Positions 1 through 8,322 are shown, counted from the first letter of the stretch. The stretch is DNA of 64,000 nucleotides from CAJQLB01 sp905479065 (GCA_943846735.1 OX044364.1:2542001-2606000); one strand, 5' to 3'. Program-made: numbers and translations. Notes: generated by a model not told the origin, from the letters alone.

Positions 1-2
1 TA

Positions 3-977
3 AATAAAGAATATAAGGATCTCAAAAAGGTCGTTGATAAAGGACTTCTCTACGAATCTCTACTAAATAACATCAATGAAGCCAATGAAATTATGGCTGA
101 AGAAGATGATGCAGAGATGGTTGAAATGGCCAAACTTCAATTGGAAGAAGCAAAAGAAAAATTGGCTCCTCTCGAGGATGAAATAAAATTTCTGCTCATC
201 CCTAAAGATCCAGATGATGCAAAAAATATTGTGGTTGAGGTAAGGGCCGGAACTGGAGGTGACGAAGCGAGTATTTTTGCTGGTGATCTTTACAGAATGT
301 ACTCGAAATATTGCAGTGATAAAAGTTGGAAAGTTGATGTCGTCAGCTTAAATGAAGGAACTTCTGGAGGGTTTAAAGAAATTATTTTTGAAGTTTCTGG
401 TGAAGATGTTTACGGAACAATGAAATTTGAAGCTGGCGTGCATCGTGTTCAACGTGTCCCACAAACTGAAACACAGGGCAGAGTTCACACAAGCGCAGCT
501 ACAGTGATGGTACTTCCGGAAGCTGAGGAGTTTGATGTAGAACTTGACATGACAGAGGTGCGTATTGAACGTACGACGTCTACAGGACCCGGAGGCCAAT
601 CAGTGAACACTACCTATTCAGCAATCAAACTACATCACGAACCAACAGGTATGATTGTTAGTTGTCAAGATCAAAAATCATCTCATAAAAACTTGGAAAA
701 AGCATTAAAGGTTTTGCGATCAAGATTATATGAAATGGAATTAGCAAAAAAACAAGCTGCAGATTCTGAAAAACGTAAAAGTATGGTTTCATCGGGAGAT
801 AGAAGTGCGAAAATAAGAACATATAATTATCCTCAAGGTCGTGTTACAGATCATAGAATCGGTTTAACCTTATACGATCTATCTAATATTATTAATGGAG
901 ATATCCAAAAAATAATAGACGAGTTAATGTTAGCTGAAAACACAGAATTATTGAAGGCTAATGATGACATGATGTGA
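3..977 (+). CDS. prfA: Peptide chain release factor 1 (5' end cut off by window)
   Basis: RF1 recognises UAA and UAG in the ribosomal A site and triggers release of the finished protein. The frame is open from base 3, so roughly the first 35 residues lie outside the window and the first Met in the window (base 93) is internal. The catalytic GGQ loop is at 591-599 in the context STGPGGQSVNT. Upstream, RVPQTETQGR carries the P-x-T tripeptide that reads the stop codon in RF1; RF2 would have SPF there. The C-terminal half (GDRS, RTYNYPQGRVTDHR) is typical of the family. It ends 31 bases before pyrF on the same strand, and the two are probably cotranscribed. Identity is certain; only the N-terminus is missing. 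Confidence 0.97.
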   Translation, partial: NKEYKDLKKVVDKGLLYESLLNNINEANEIMAEEDDAEMVEMAKLQLEEAKEKLAPLEDEIKFLLIPKDPDDAKNIVVEVRAGTGGDEASIFAGDLYRMYSKYCSDKSWKVDVVSLNEGTSGGFKEIIFEVSGEDVYGTMKFEAGVHRVQRVPQTETQGRVHTSAATVMVLPEAEEFDVELDMTEVRIERTTSTGPGGQSVNTTYSAIKLHHEPTGMIVSCQDQKSSHKNLEKALKVLRSRLYEMELAKKQAADSEKRKSMVSSGDRSAKIRTYNYPQGRVTDHRIGLTLYDLSNIINGDIQKIIDELMLAENTELLKANDDMM

Positions 978-1008
978 TGTCAGAGTTATCGAATGAGACT
1001 GCTAAACT

Positions 1009-1845
1009 ATGACAATTAAAAAACTGATTGCTGAAATACACCGAAAAAAATCTTTTCTCTGCATTGGGTTGGATACCGATATGGATAAAATTCCACCCTT
1101 TTTATTAAAAGAGGCAGACCCAATATTTGCATTTAACAAAGCAATTATTGATGCTACGCATCATTTATGTGTTGCTTACAAACCAAACACAGCTTTTTAT
1201 GAGGCCTACGGTATTAAGGGGTGGAAATCATTTGAAAAAACAATCAGCTATTTGAATAAAAATTATCCTGAAATTTTCACTATTGCAGATGCAAAGCGAG
1301 GAGATATTGGAAATACAAGTCGTATGTATGCTAAAGTATTTTTCCAAGATTTGGGGTTTGATAGTGTGACTGTTGCTCCATATATGGGAAAAGATTCAGT
1401 TGAACCATTTTTAAAGTTTGATAACAAACATACTATTCTATTGGCCTTGACATCCAATCAAGGAGCTTTTGATTTTCAAACAAAACTTTTAACTGATAAA
1501 GCTCTGTATCAACATGTTTTAGAGGTTTCAAAATCTTGGGTCAATTCCCAGAATTTAATGTACGTTTTTGGAGCAACAAAAGCAGAATTTTTAGTAAAGG
1601 TTCGAGACATCATGCCAGATAATTTTTTGTTGGTTCCAGGAGTTGGTGCACAAGGTGGTAATTTGAAAGATATAAGTAAATACGGAATGAATGATAATGT
1701 TGGTTTGTTAGTAAACTCCTCAAGAGCTATCATATATGCCTCAGCAGATGAGGATTTCGCCCAAATGGCTGCCAATAGTGCTTCAAAACTTCAAGAGGAA
1801 ATGAAAAAACTCCTTTTTCAGAAATTCACTTCATTAAAAAACTGA
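1009..1845 (+). CDS. pyrF: Orotidine 5'-phosphate decarboxylase, type 2
   Basis: This enzyme catalyses the last step of UMP synthesis, decarboxylation of OMP to UMP, in the cytoplasm. At 278 residues it has the length of the long type 2 subfamily rather than the roughly 230-residue E. coli type. Visible motifs are the first strand with LCIGLDTD (residues 17-24), the catalytic D-A-K-R-G-D signature with Asp94, Lys96 and Asp99, and VAPYMGKDS after it. The ATG at 1009 gives the expected N-terminus just ahead of the first strand. It lies 31 bases downstream of prfA, a common flavobacterial order. Its last 12 bases overlap the end of a convergent small gene. Confidence 0.96.
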   Translation: MTIKKLIAEIHRKKSFLCIGLDTDMDKIPPFLLKEADPIFAFNKAIIDATHHLCVAYKPNTAFYEAYGIKGWKSFEKTISYLNKNYPEIFTIADAKRGDIGNTSRMYAKVFFQDLGFDSVTVAPYMGKDSVEPFLKFDNKHTILLALTSNQGAFDFQTKLLTDKALYQHVLEVSKSWVNSQNLMYVFGATKAEFLVKVRDIMPDNFLLVPGVGAQGGNLKDISKYGMNDNVGLLVNSSRAIIYASADEDFAQMAANSASKLQEEMKKLLFQKFTSLKN

Positions 1846-2049
1846 TGTGCTTTTGACAACTTTCCTTAAATGCAAGATTTGTTGTTTTAGCTTTTGTGCT
1901 TCATAATACAGCACATCACTCAAGCCTGAGTCTGTTTGACGAACATTATACGCCTCTTCGTTCGCAATGGAAAGTTGAGCTTCAAGGCGCTTTAAATCAA
2001 ATATTTTTGGTAAAACAGGTGTTGTTTTCCCAATTTTACAATACTGCAT
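1834..2049 (-). CDS. Small helical protein of unknown function (71 aa)
   Basis: I do not recognise this family. The 71-residue product is rich in charged and heptad-like positions: residues 17-60 read as two amphipathic helices with ANEEAYNVRQ between them. It has no signal peptide or membrane segment. It converges on pyrF and overlaps its end by 12 bases. A plus-strand frame covers the same DNA (1896-2147), but its composition is poor (His/Ser-rich start, then a random hydrophobic tail), so the minus-strand frame is preferred. No TAnnTTTG element was found upstream. This is a moderate-confidence gene call with no functional claim. Confidence 0.5.
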   Translation of the reverse strand: MQYCKIGKTTPVLPKIFDLKRLEAQLSIANEEAYNVRQTDSGLSDVLYYEAQKLKQQILHLRKVVKSTSVF

Positions 2050-2178
2050 ATTTTTGGGCTTTATTATTACATACGTTCATAGTGGCTTCGTGGACGCTTG
2101 ACTCGTTTGAAATAATAATAATTCTTGGTTATGATGTTTTTACATAAAATAAATGGATTTTTGTAATTTAGTTGGAGT

Positions 2179-2194
2179 ACCATGATAACATGGT
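2179..2194. repeat. Perfect 6-bp inverted repeat (ACCATG-ATAA-CATGGT)
   Basis: ACCATG and CATGGT are separated by ATAA in the intergenic stretch about 55 bases upstream of the lipoprotein gene at 2247. It is a 16-bp dyad that could be an operator or the base of a short hairpin. No T-run follows, so it is not a terminator. Confidence 0.4.
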
Positions 2195-2246
2195 CGCTGT
2201 ATCTAGTCGTTGATGTTTTCTTTTAAATAAATAATAATCGTTTTCA

Positions 2247-3215
2247 ATGAATTTTTTTAAAATTATAATGCTGTTTGTTTGTTTTTTCGTTTTCAATTGT
2301 ATGTCAAAAGACATCTCAACTGCATCTGATCAAGAATCTGTAGAGTTGGACAAATCGAAGCAATACCTCACTGTTTTGGGTATCGCTCAAGATGCAGGTT
2401 ATCCTCATATTGATTGTTTTAAAGATTGTTGTCAAGTATTTTATGATGGTAATGAGTCAAAAAAGCTCGTGTCTTGTTTAGGTTTGGTTGATTTAAAGGG
2501 TAATAAAAAATACATGTTTGATGCAACACCTAATTTTACAGAACAATCTCGTTACTTAACAGAGTATCATTTAGATAATGGTCATATCATTGATGGGATA
2601 TTTTTAACTCATGCTCATATTGGTCATTACACTGGCTTAATGTATTTAGGTTTTGAAGCATTAGGAGCAGAAAAAGTACCTGTATATATGATGCCGAGAA
2701 TGAGACAATACATCGAAAACAATGGTCCTTGGAGCCAATTGGTGTCTTATAATAATATCGACATCCATAAAATGAAAAACGATTCTGTAATGAGTCTTGA
2801 CAGTGGCATACAAATTACGCCATTAGTGGTGCCTCATCGTGATGAATTTTCTGAAACGGTTGGATTTAGAATTCAGGGATCTAAAAAAGCTGCATTATTT
2901 ATTCCAGATATCGATAAATGGGAGCGTTGGCAGCTTGACATTGTTGAGGAGGTGAAAAAAGTAGATTATGCGTTTTTAGATGCTTCCTTCTTTAAGGATG
3001 GAGAGTTGGATAGAGATATGAGTAGAATTCCACATCCTTTTACAACTGAGACGACTACCTTGTTTGAAAATGAAACTATTGAAACAAAAAATAAAGTCAT
3101 ATTTATTCATTTTAATCATTCAAATCCAACAATTAGAAAATCACATCATTTAAAAGACAGTATCTTGAATCTCGGCTTTAAATTTGCAAAACAAGGGGAT
3201 GTTTTTAATTTATAA
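2247..3215 (+). CDS. Metallo-beta-lactamase-fold lipoprotein, PqqB-like
   Basis: This is an exported hydrolase-like protein of 322 residues. Residues 1-18 form a lipoprotein signal peptide ending in V-F-N-C, so Cys18 should be lipidated. The body starts with a conserved LTVLGIAQDAGYP strand and a Cys cluster (Cys57, Cys61, Cys62), both reminiscent of the PqqB branch of the fold. The metal motif reads H122-A-H124-I-G-H127, where the usual HxHxDH has Asp. A later GFRIQG stretch and FIPDIDKW fit the second half of the fold (His/Asp ligands). Nothing nearby makes pyrroloquinoline quinone, so a PQQ role is unlikely. The substrate is unknown. The odd point is loss of the Asp ligand that normally holds the second metal. 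Confidence 0.8.
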   Translation: MNFFKIIMLFVCFFVFNCMSKDISTASDQESVELDKSKQYLTVLGIAQDAGYPHIDCFKDCCQVFYDGNESKKLVSCLGLVDLKGNKKYMFDATPNFTEQSRYLTEYHLDNGHIIDGIFLTHAHIGHYTGLMYLGFEALGAEKVPVYMMPRMRQYIENNGPWSQLVSYNNIDIHKMKNDSVMSLDSGIQITPLVVPHRDEFSETVGFRIQGSKKAALFIPDIDKWERWQLDIVEEVKKVDYAFLDASFFKDGELDRDMSRIPHPFTTETTTLFENETIETKNKVIFIHFNHSNPTIRKSHHLKDSILNLGFKFAKQGDVFNL

Positions 3216-3252
3216 TATTACTTATAAATCACATTAGTTTTTAGTAATTCCT

Positions 3253-3260
3253 TAAATTTG
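3253..3260 (+). promoter_or_regulatory. Promoter -7 element (TAAATTTG) for icmF
   Basis: An exact match to the Bacteroidota -7 consensus TAnnTTTG, 27 bases before the ATG at 3288. No TTG is found at the -33 spacing. It decides the start of icmF: an in-frame TTG codon at 3258 lies inside this element, so it cannot be the initiation codon of this transcript. Confidence 0.6.
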
Positions 3261-3287
3261 TCACTGATAATAGATAAAAAATTACGA

Positions 3288-6200
3288 ATGCATCAAGATT
3301 TACCATATAAGCCTAAACATAAAGTTCGTATTGTGACGGCTGCATCCTTATTTGATGGACATGACGCATCAATCAATATCATGCGTCGCATTATTCAAGC
3401 GACTGGGGTAGAGGTAATACACTTAGGTCATGATAGAAGTGTAGAGGAGGTGGTAAATACAGCAATTCAAGAAGATGCAAATGCTATAGCTCTAACATCC
3501 TATCAAGGAGGTCATAATGAATATTTTAAATTTATGCTAGACTTACTTAAAGAGCGAGGAGCTGGTCATATAAAAATATTTGGAGGAGGAGGAGGTGTCA
3601 TTTTGCCCTCAGAAATCAAAGATTTGATGGATTATGGAATTACTCGTATTTATTCACCTGATGATGGTCGAGAATTAGGCTTACAAGGAATGATAAATGA
3701 TTTAGTTCAGAAATCAGACTTCGCTATTGGGGATGAACTTGATGTAGATATGAATTTATTGACAAAAAAAAGTTCAAATGCCATTGCTAGGGTCATATCG
3801 TCAGCAGAAAATTTTCCAGAAGTAGCTAAGGCAATGCTGAATAAAATTAGTACTAAAAATAATCATTCGAGAATACCTGTTCTCGGAATTACAGGAACTG
3901 GAGGTGCTGGAAAATCTAGTTTAGTTGATGAGTTAGTTCGACGATTTTTGATAGATTTTCCAGACAAAACGGTTGGAATTGTATCAGTTGATCCGTCAAA
4001 AAGAAAAACTGGGGGAGCCCTTTTGGGAGACAGGATACGAATGAATGCCATAAATTCTTCTAGGGTTTATATGCGCAGTTTGGCGACGCGACAGTCTAAT
4101 CTTGCTTTATCAAAATATGTTCATCAAGCAGTTGATGTACTAAAAGCAGCAGAATATGACCTCATTATTTTAGAGACTTCGGGAATAGGTCAAAGTGATA
4201 CTGAAATTATTGAGCATAGTGATGTTTCTCTATATGTAATGACACCAGAATTTGGAGCAGCTACTCAATTAGAGAAAATTGATATGCTTGATTTTGCAGA
4301 TTTAGTAGCGATTAATAAGTTTGACAAAAGAGGCTCCCTCGATGCCTTACGTGATGTCAAAAAGCAATATATGCGTAATAACAATCTTTGGGATGTTGAA
4401 CAAAGTGATTTACCCGTATTTGGCACCATCGCTTCACAATTTAATGATCCTGGTATGAATACCTTATATCGGGCAGTTGTACACAAATTAGAGGAAGTTT
4501 CCGACTCAGATTTTACATCGACCTACGAAATATCAAAAGGAACAAGTGAAAAGATTTTTGTGATACCTCCTGCACGAATACGTTACTTGTCTGAAATTTC
4601 TGAAGCAAACCGTTCATACAATCAAGATGTTATTTATCAGTCAGAAATAGCACAGAGGCTTTATGGGATTTATTTAACCATGCAATCAATTTTTAATGGG
4701 CCGTTAGAGTTAGATGCGGCAGGTATTCATTGGGAAAAAGGGCTTTCGTCTGATGATAATAAAGATTTTTTAAAATTACTTGCAAGCGAATTTGATAGGG
4801 TAAAGTTAAACTTAGATCCCTACAACTGGGAAATAATTATAAACTGGGGTCTTAAACTTCAAACATATAAAACTTCAAACTATACTTTTAAAGTAAGAGG
4901 CAAGGAGATTAATATTCCTACGCATACAGAATCGTTATCTCACTTACAAATTCCTAAAATAGCATTGCCAAAGTATCAAGCTTGGGGGGATATTTTAACC
5001 TGGGTTTTGAAAGAAAATGTCCCTGGAGAATTTCCTTTTACATCCGGGTTATATCCGTTTAAACGAGTTGGTGAAGATCCTGCTAGAATGTTTGCAGGAG
5101 AAGGTAGTCCAGAGCGAACAAATCGTCGATTTCATTATGTAAGCCGAGGGTTGCCAGCGAAACGTTTATCGACAGCTTTTGATAGTGTTACTCTCTACGG
5201 TAATGACCCTAATCATCGACCAGATATTTATGGTAAGATAGGTAATGCAGGAGTCTCCGTTTGCTGTTTAGATGATGCGAAAAAGTTGTACTCAGGATTT
5301 GATTTAGCCAGTAATATGACTTCGGTGAGCATGACAATTAATGGTCCTGCTCCTATGATTCTTGCGTTCTTTTTAAATGCAGCCATTGATCAACAATGCG
5401 AAATTTACATAAAAGAAAATAACTTAGTTAAAGACACAGAACGTCAAATTAACGACATCTATAAAGGTAAGGAGCGGCCAAAATATCATGGAGATTTGCC
5501 CAAGGGAAACAATGGTTTAGGTTTATTACTTTTGGGGGTTACTGGAGATCAGATATTACCAAAGAAGATTTATCATGATATCAAAATTAAAACGATAGCC
5601 CAAGTTAGAGGTACTGTTCAAGCTGATATTTTAAAAGAAGATCAAGCTCAGAATACATGTATTTTTTCAACAGAATTTGCCTTGAGGTTAATGGGTGATG
5701 TCCAAGAATATTTTATTAATAACAATATTCGAAATTTTTATTCTGTGTCAATTTCAGGATATCATATCGCTGAGGCCGGCGCGAATCCAATTACACAACT
5801 CGCTTTGACACTTTCTAATGGATTTACTTATGTAGAATATTATTTAAGTAGAGGCATGGATATTAATAAATTTGGACCAAATTTATCATTCTTTTTTTCA
5901 AATGGTATTGATGCCGAATATGCTGTAATCGGTCGTGTAGCTAGAAAGATTTGGTCAAAGGCAATGAAATATAAATATGGAGCAAACAAACGGGCACAAA
6001 TGCTGAAATATCATATTCAGACTTCAGGACGGAGTTTGCATGCTCAGGAAATTGATTTTAATGATATCCGCACAACTTTGCAGGCTTTATACGCCATATA
6101 TGATAATTGTAACTCACTACATACCAATGCTTATGATGAGGCAATCACAACACCTACTGAGGAGTCAGTGCGTCGTGCGATGGCTATTCAGTTAATAATC

Positions 6201-6701
6201 AACAAAGAACTAGGTTTAAATAAAAATGAGAATCCCATTCAGGGGTCTTTTATAATTGAAGAATTAACGGATTTAGTAGAAGAAGCTGTCTTATTAGAAT
6301 TTGATAGAATTACAGAAAGAGGAGGTGTATTAGGAGCTATGGAGACTATGTACCAACGAAGTAAAATACAAGAAGAAAGCTTGTACTATGAAACCTTAAA
6401 GCATAACGGTAAATTCCCAATTATTGGTGTGAATACATTTTTGAGTTCAAAGGGATCGCCTACCATTTTGCCCGCAGAGGTAATTCGCGCTACTGAGGAA
6501 GAGAAACAGCTTCAGATAAAAACTTTACAGAACTTACATCAGATAAATAACACCGAGTCTTTGTTACAAGATCTCAAATCGAAGGCAATTGATAATGATA
6601 ATATTTTTGAAGTCCTTATGGAGGTTTGTAAGAAATGTTCTCTTGGTCAAATAACAAATGCGTTATTTGAAGTAGGAGGTCAGTATAGACGAAACATGTA
6701 A
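3288..6701 (+). CDS. icmF: Fused isobutyryl-CoA mutase (IcmF), B12-dependent
   Basis: A 1137-residue adenosylcobalamin enzyme that interconverts isobutyryl-CoA and n-butyryl-CoA, with its own G-protein chaperone built in. Domains in order: an N-terminal B12-binding domain (DGHDAS motif, then GGGGGV near residue 105), a central MeaI-type GTPase with P-loop GTGGAGKSS, and a C-terminal acyl-CoA mutase TIM barrel. Two substrate-pocket residues support isobutyryl rather than methylmalonyl specificity: Phe602 in RMFAGEG (methylmalonyl mutases have Tyr) and Gln788 in DQAQNTCIF (they have Arg). ATG 3288 is chosen because a TTG 30 bases upstream lies within the -7 promoter element. A half-helicase gene follows after 10 bases and is probably cotranscribed. 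Confidence 0.93.
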   Translation: MHQDLPYKPKHKVRIVTAASLFDGHDASINIMRRIIQATGVEVIHLGHDRSVEEVVNTAIQEDANAIALTSYQGGHNEYFKFMLDLLKERGAGHIKIFGGGGGVILPSEIKDLMDYGITRIYSPDDGRELGLQGMINDLVQKSDFAIGDELDVDMNLLTKKSSNAIARVISSAENFPEVAKAMLNKISTKNNHSRIPVLGITGTGGAGKSSLVDELVRRFLIDFPDKTVGIVSVDPSKRKTGGALLGDRIRMNAINSSRVYMRSLATRQSNLALSKYVHQAVDVLKAAEYDLIILETSGIGQSDTEIIEHSDVSLYVMTPEFGAATQLEKIDMLDFADLVAINKFDKRGSLDALRDVKKQYMRNNNLWDVEQSDLPVFGTIASQFNDPGMNTLYRAVVHKLEEVSDSDFTSTYEISKGTSEKIFVIPPARIRYLSEISEANRSYNQDVIYQSEIAQRLYGIYLTMQSIFNGPLELDAAGIHWEKGLSSDDNKDFLKLLASEFDRVKLNLDPYNWEIIINWGLKLQTYKTSNYTFKVRGKEINIPTHTESLSHLQIPKIALPKYQAWGDILTWVLKENVPGEFPFTSGLYPFKRVGEDPARMFAGEGSPERTNRRFHYVSRGLPAKRLSTAFDSVTLYGNDPNHRPDIYGKIGNAGVSVCCLDDAKKLYSGFDLASNMTSVSMTINGPAPMILAFFLNAAIDQQCEIYIKENNLVKDTERQINDIYKGKERPKYHGDLPKGNNGLGLLLLGVTGDQILPKKIYHDIKIKTIAQVRGTVQADILKEDQAQNTCIFSTEFALRLMGDVQEYFINNNIRNFYSVSISGYHIAEAGANPITQLALTLSNGFTYVEYYLSRGMDINKFGPNLSFFFSNGIDAEYAVIGRVARKIWSKAMKYKYGANKRAQMLKYHIQTSGRSLHAQEIDFNDIRTTLQALYAIYDNCNSLHTNAYDEAITTPTEESVRRAMAIQLIINKELGLNKNENPIQGSFIIEELTDLVEEAVLLEFDRITERGGVLGAMETMYQRSKIQEESLYYETLKHNGKFPIIGVNTFLSSKGSPTILPAEVIRATEEEKQLQIKTLQNLHQINNTESLLQDLKSKAIDNDNIFEVLMEVCKKCSLGQITNALFEVGGQYRRNM

Positions 6702-6711
6702 TTTTTTTCAG

Positions 6712-7320
6712 ATGTCTTTTAAAAAATTAAATACAGTAATCACCGAAAGATTGGCTCAATTAGGTTTTGAAGAACCCTTGTCGTTTCAGAAATCAATGTT
6801 GCCTAAACTTAAAGGAGGTGCTAGCATTTATGCAATCTCACCCAGAGGATCCGGCAAAACGACTGCCTTAATTATCTATACAATTCATAAATTAGGTAGA
6901 GAAATTATCGGCGATTCGCCTCGAGCTTTAATCATGGTCAAAAACAAGGAAGCAGCATTAACTTTGAAAGAGCAATTTGAAGTCTTTACAAAAAATACGG
7001 ATTTGAGACTCTATTGTGCCTACGAGGAATATGATATAGATAAACAAAGAGATGATATTTATTATGGTGTAGATATTTTAATTGTTACGCCAAAACGGCT
7101 TAATAAATTATATTATTTAAATAGTTTACATCTGGGGGAATTAAAATTATTCGCGATAGAGGATGCAGAATTTTTGATAAGAGATAATATTAATGACCAT
7201 GTTCATCGAGTGACGGAGAGTATACAGAAATGTCAATACGTCATATGTGCAGAAATCATGCACAATAGATATGAACGCTTAAAAATAAGCTTCATGCACA
7301 ACGCGTTACTTATAAGCTGA
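6712..7320 (+). CDS. Orphan DEAD-helicase RecA1-like domain protein
   Basis: This 202-residue protein corresponds to only the first RecA-like lobe of a DEAD-box RNA helicase. A Q-motif-like stretch (GFEEPLSFQ, residues 18-26), Walker A PRGSGKT (44-50) and TPKR (126-129) are present. Motif II reads E-D-A-E (150-153) in place of D-E-A-D, and motif III (SAT) is replaced by CAE. There is no second lobe with motifs IV-VI. The protein therefore may bind ATP or RNA but is unlikely to unwind. The stop codon follows directly with no downstream frame resembling a C-terminal lobe, so it looks like a stable short family rather than a fresh truncation. It sits 10 bases behind icmF. Its role is unknown. 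Confidence 0.75.
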   Translation: MSFKKLNTVITERLAQLGFEEPLSFQKSMLPKLKGGASIYAISPRGSGKTTALIIYTIHKLGREIIGDSPRALIMVKNKEAALTLKEQFEVFTKNTDLRLYCAYEEYDIDKQRDDIYYGVDILIVTPKRLNKLYYLNSLHLGELKLFAIEDAEFLIRDNINDHVHRVTESIQKCQYVICAEIMHNRYERLKISFMHNALLIS

Positions 7321-7357
7321 CATTGATTTAACTTTTCGTATGTGAGTTGAAAAACAC

Positions 7358-7753
7358 TTATAAAGTTAGTGTCCAAGCATGTTGAATTTGTTTAAATAAA
7401 TTTAATTCTTTTCTAAGTACTGGGATAAAATCTTTACCATTGCTATGAGTACGCTCTAGACGTGAACAATTTTTCATGAGTAGATTTATGAGATGTTCTA
7501 AACTGTGAGCATGTTTGTGTCTGTTCTCCGAAAACACCTCACTTTCTGCTTTAATTATTTCAGGAACCAAAGATTTTGATTGTTGAATAATATCACCTGT
7601 AAAATAAATAGAATTATCCTCTTTACCGTCTTGCTTCAAATAATTAAGATCAGGTATAAAATATAACGATATACGGCGCGATAAAAATAATATTTCTAGA
7701 GCTTTTTGATACACGGGTAAATTTGGTAAATGGGATGGGATTGAGGAATACAT
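7358..7753 (-). CDS. Conserved hypothetical helical protein (131 aa)
   Basis: I do not recognise a characterised family. The product is soluble and predominantly helical. The N-terminal stretch LPVYQKALEIL resembles the first helix of small four-helix-bundle proteins, but this is weak. The middle has a conserved-looking His-rich segment (NRHKHAHSLEHL) and the end a Trp-containing helix. It is divergent from the Lrp-type regulator at 7873, with its own -7 element (reverse TAAATTTG, 7775-7782). The arrangement makes it a plausible target of that regulator, which is inference only. Confidence 0.65.
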   Translation of the reverse strand: MYSSIPSHLPNLPVYQKALEILFLSRRISLYFIPDLNYLKQDGKEDNSIYFTGDIIQQSKSLVPEIIKAESEVFSENRHKHAHSLEHLINLLMKNCSRLERTHSNGKDFIPVLRKELNLFKQIQHAWTLTL

Positions 7754-7774
7754 TAGATTTTTTTAATTCTAACA

Positions 7775-7782
7775 CAAATTTA
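7775..7782 (-). promoter_or_regulatory. Promoter -7 element (TAAATTTG, minus strand)
   Basis: The plus strand reads CAAATTTA, the reverse complement of a perfect TAnnTTTG. It lies 22 bases upstream of the ATG at 7753. No -33 TTG is seen at the expected distance. Confidence 0.5.
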
Positions 7783-7847
7783 ATTGATAAAACAAAATAT
7801 TGTATTTGAATTTTAATGCAAAAAATATAATATACTTTAAAATTTAA

Positions 7848-7855
7848 TATATTTG
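7848..7855 (+). promoter_or_regulatory. Promoter -7 element (TATATTTG) for the Lrp-type regulator
   Basis: A perfect TAnnTTTG, 17 bases before the ATG at 7873, predicting a very short 5' leader. The region is extremely A/T-rich. No -33 TTG was found. Confidence 0.5.
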
Positions 7856-7872
7856 AACTAATTTAGTTAATA

Positions 7873-8322
7873 ATGAAAGTAGATTTGATTAATTGGAAAA
7901 TACTAAAACTTTTACAAAAAAATGCACGTCGTTCTAATACTGAAATTGCGTCATACGTCGGTATATCGTCTCCAGCTGTGGCGGAGCGGATTCGTAAGCT
8001 TGAAGATGCGGGAATAATTTTAGGGTACCGAACAAAGGTTGAACCTCTTGAACTGGGTTATCAGCTCAGAGCTCTTGTAACCGTTCGAGCTTTTATGGGG
8101 CGTTTAAAGCCATTTTTACAAAAGATAAAGACATTTGATGAAGTGATCAACTGCTATCGAATAACGGGTAACGAAAACATTGTGTTAGAAGTTATCCTAA
8201 TCAATCAAAAACATCTAGAGCAATTTATTGATCAATTAATAACCTATGGTGAGACGAAAACACAAATTATCCTTTCAAACGTTATTGATGATCGTGACAT
8301 TCAACAACATATTAGTCCTTAA
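7873..8322 (+). CDS. Lrp/AsnC-family transcriptional regulator
   Basis: A 149-residue regulator with the usual two-part build. An N-terminal winged helix-turn-helix (residues 1-60, including NARRSNTEIASYVGISSPAVAERI) binds DNA, and a C-terminal RAM/AsnC ligand-binding domain (about 65-140) forms dimers and octamers. The effector, usually an amino acid, cannot be read from the sequence. It is divergent from the 131-residue unknown gene, with about 119 bases between start codons, and its end overlaps the convergent amidohydrolase by 11 bases. Local autoregulators of this kind often control the divergent neighbour. Confidence 0.93.
   Translation: MKVDLINWKILKLLQKNARRSNTEIASYVGISSPAVAERIRKLEDAGIILGYRTKVEPLELGYQLRALVTVRAFMGRLKPFLQKIKTFDEVINCYRITGNENIVLEVILINQKHLEQFIDQLITYGETKTQIILSNVIDDRDIQQHISP

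Noticed and set aside
348..599. Minus-strand frame inside prfA
   Set aside because: Antisense to a certain gene; Cys/His-rich random composition with no recognisable motif.
1896..2147. Plus-strand frame of 83 codons after pyrF
   Set aside because: Overlaps a more protein-like minus-strand frame; its composition looks random.
3258..3287. TTG as start of icmF
   Set aside because: The codon lies inside the -7 promoter element TAAATTTG; ATG 3288 fits better.
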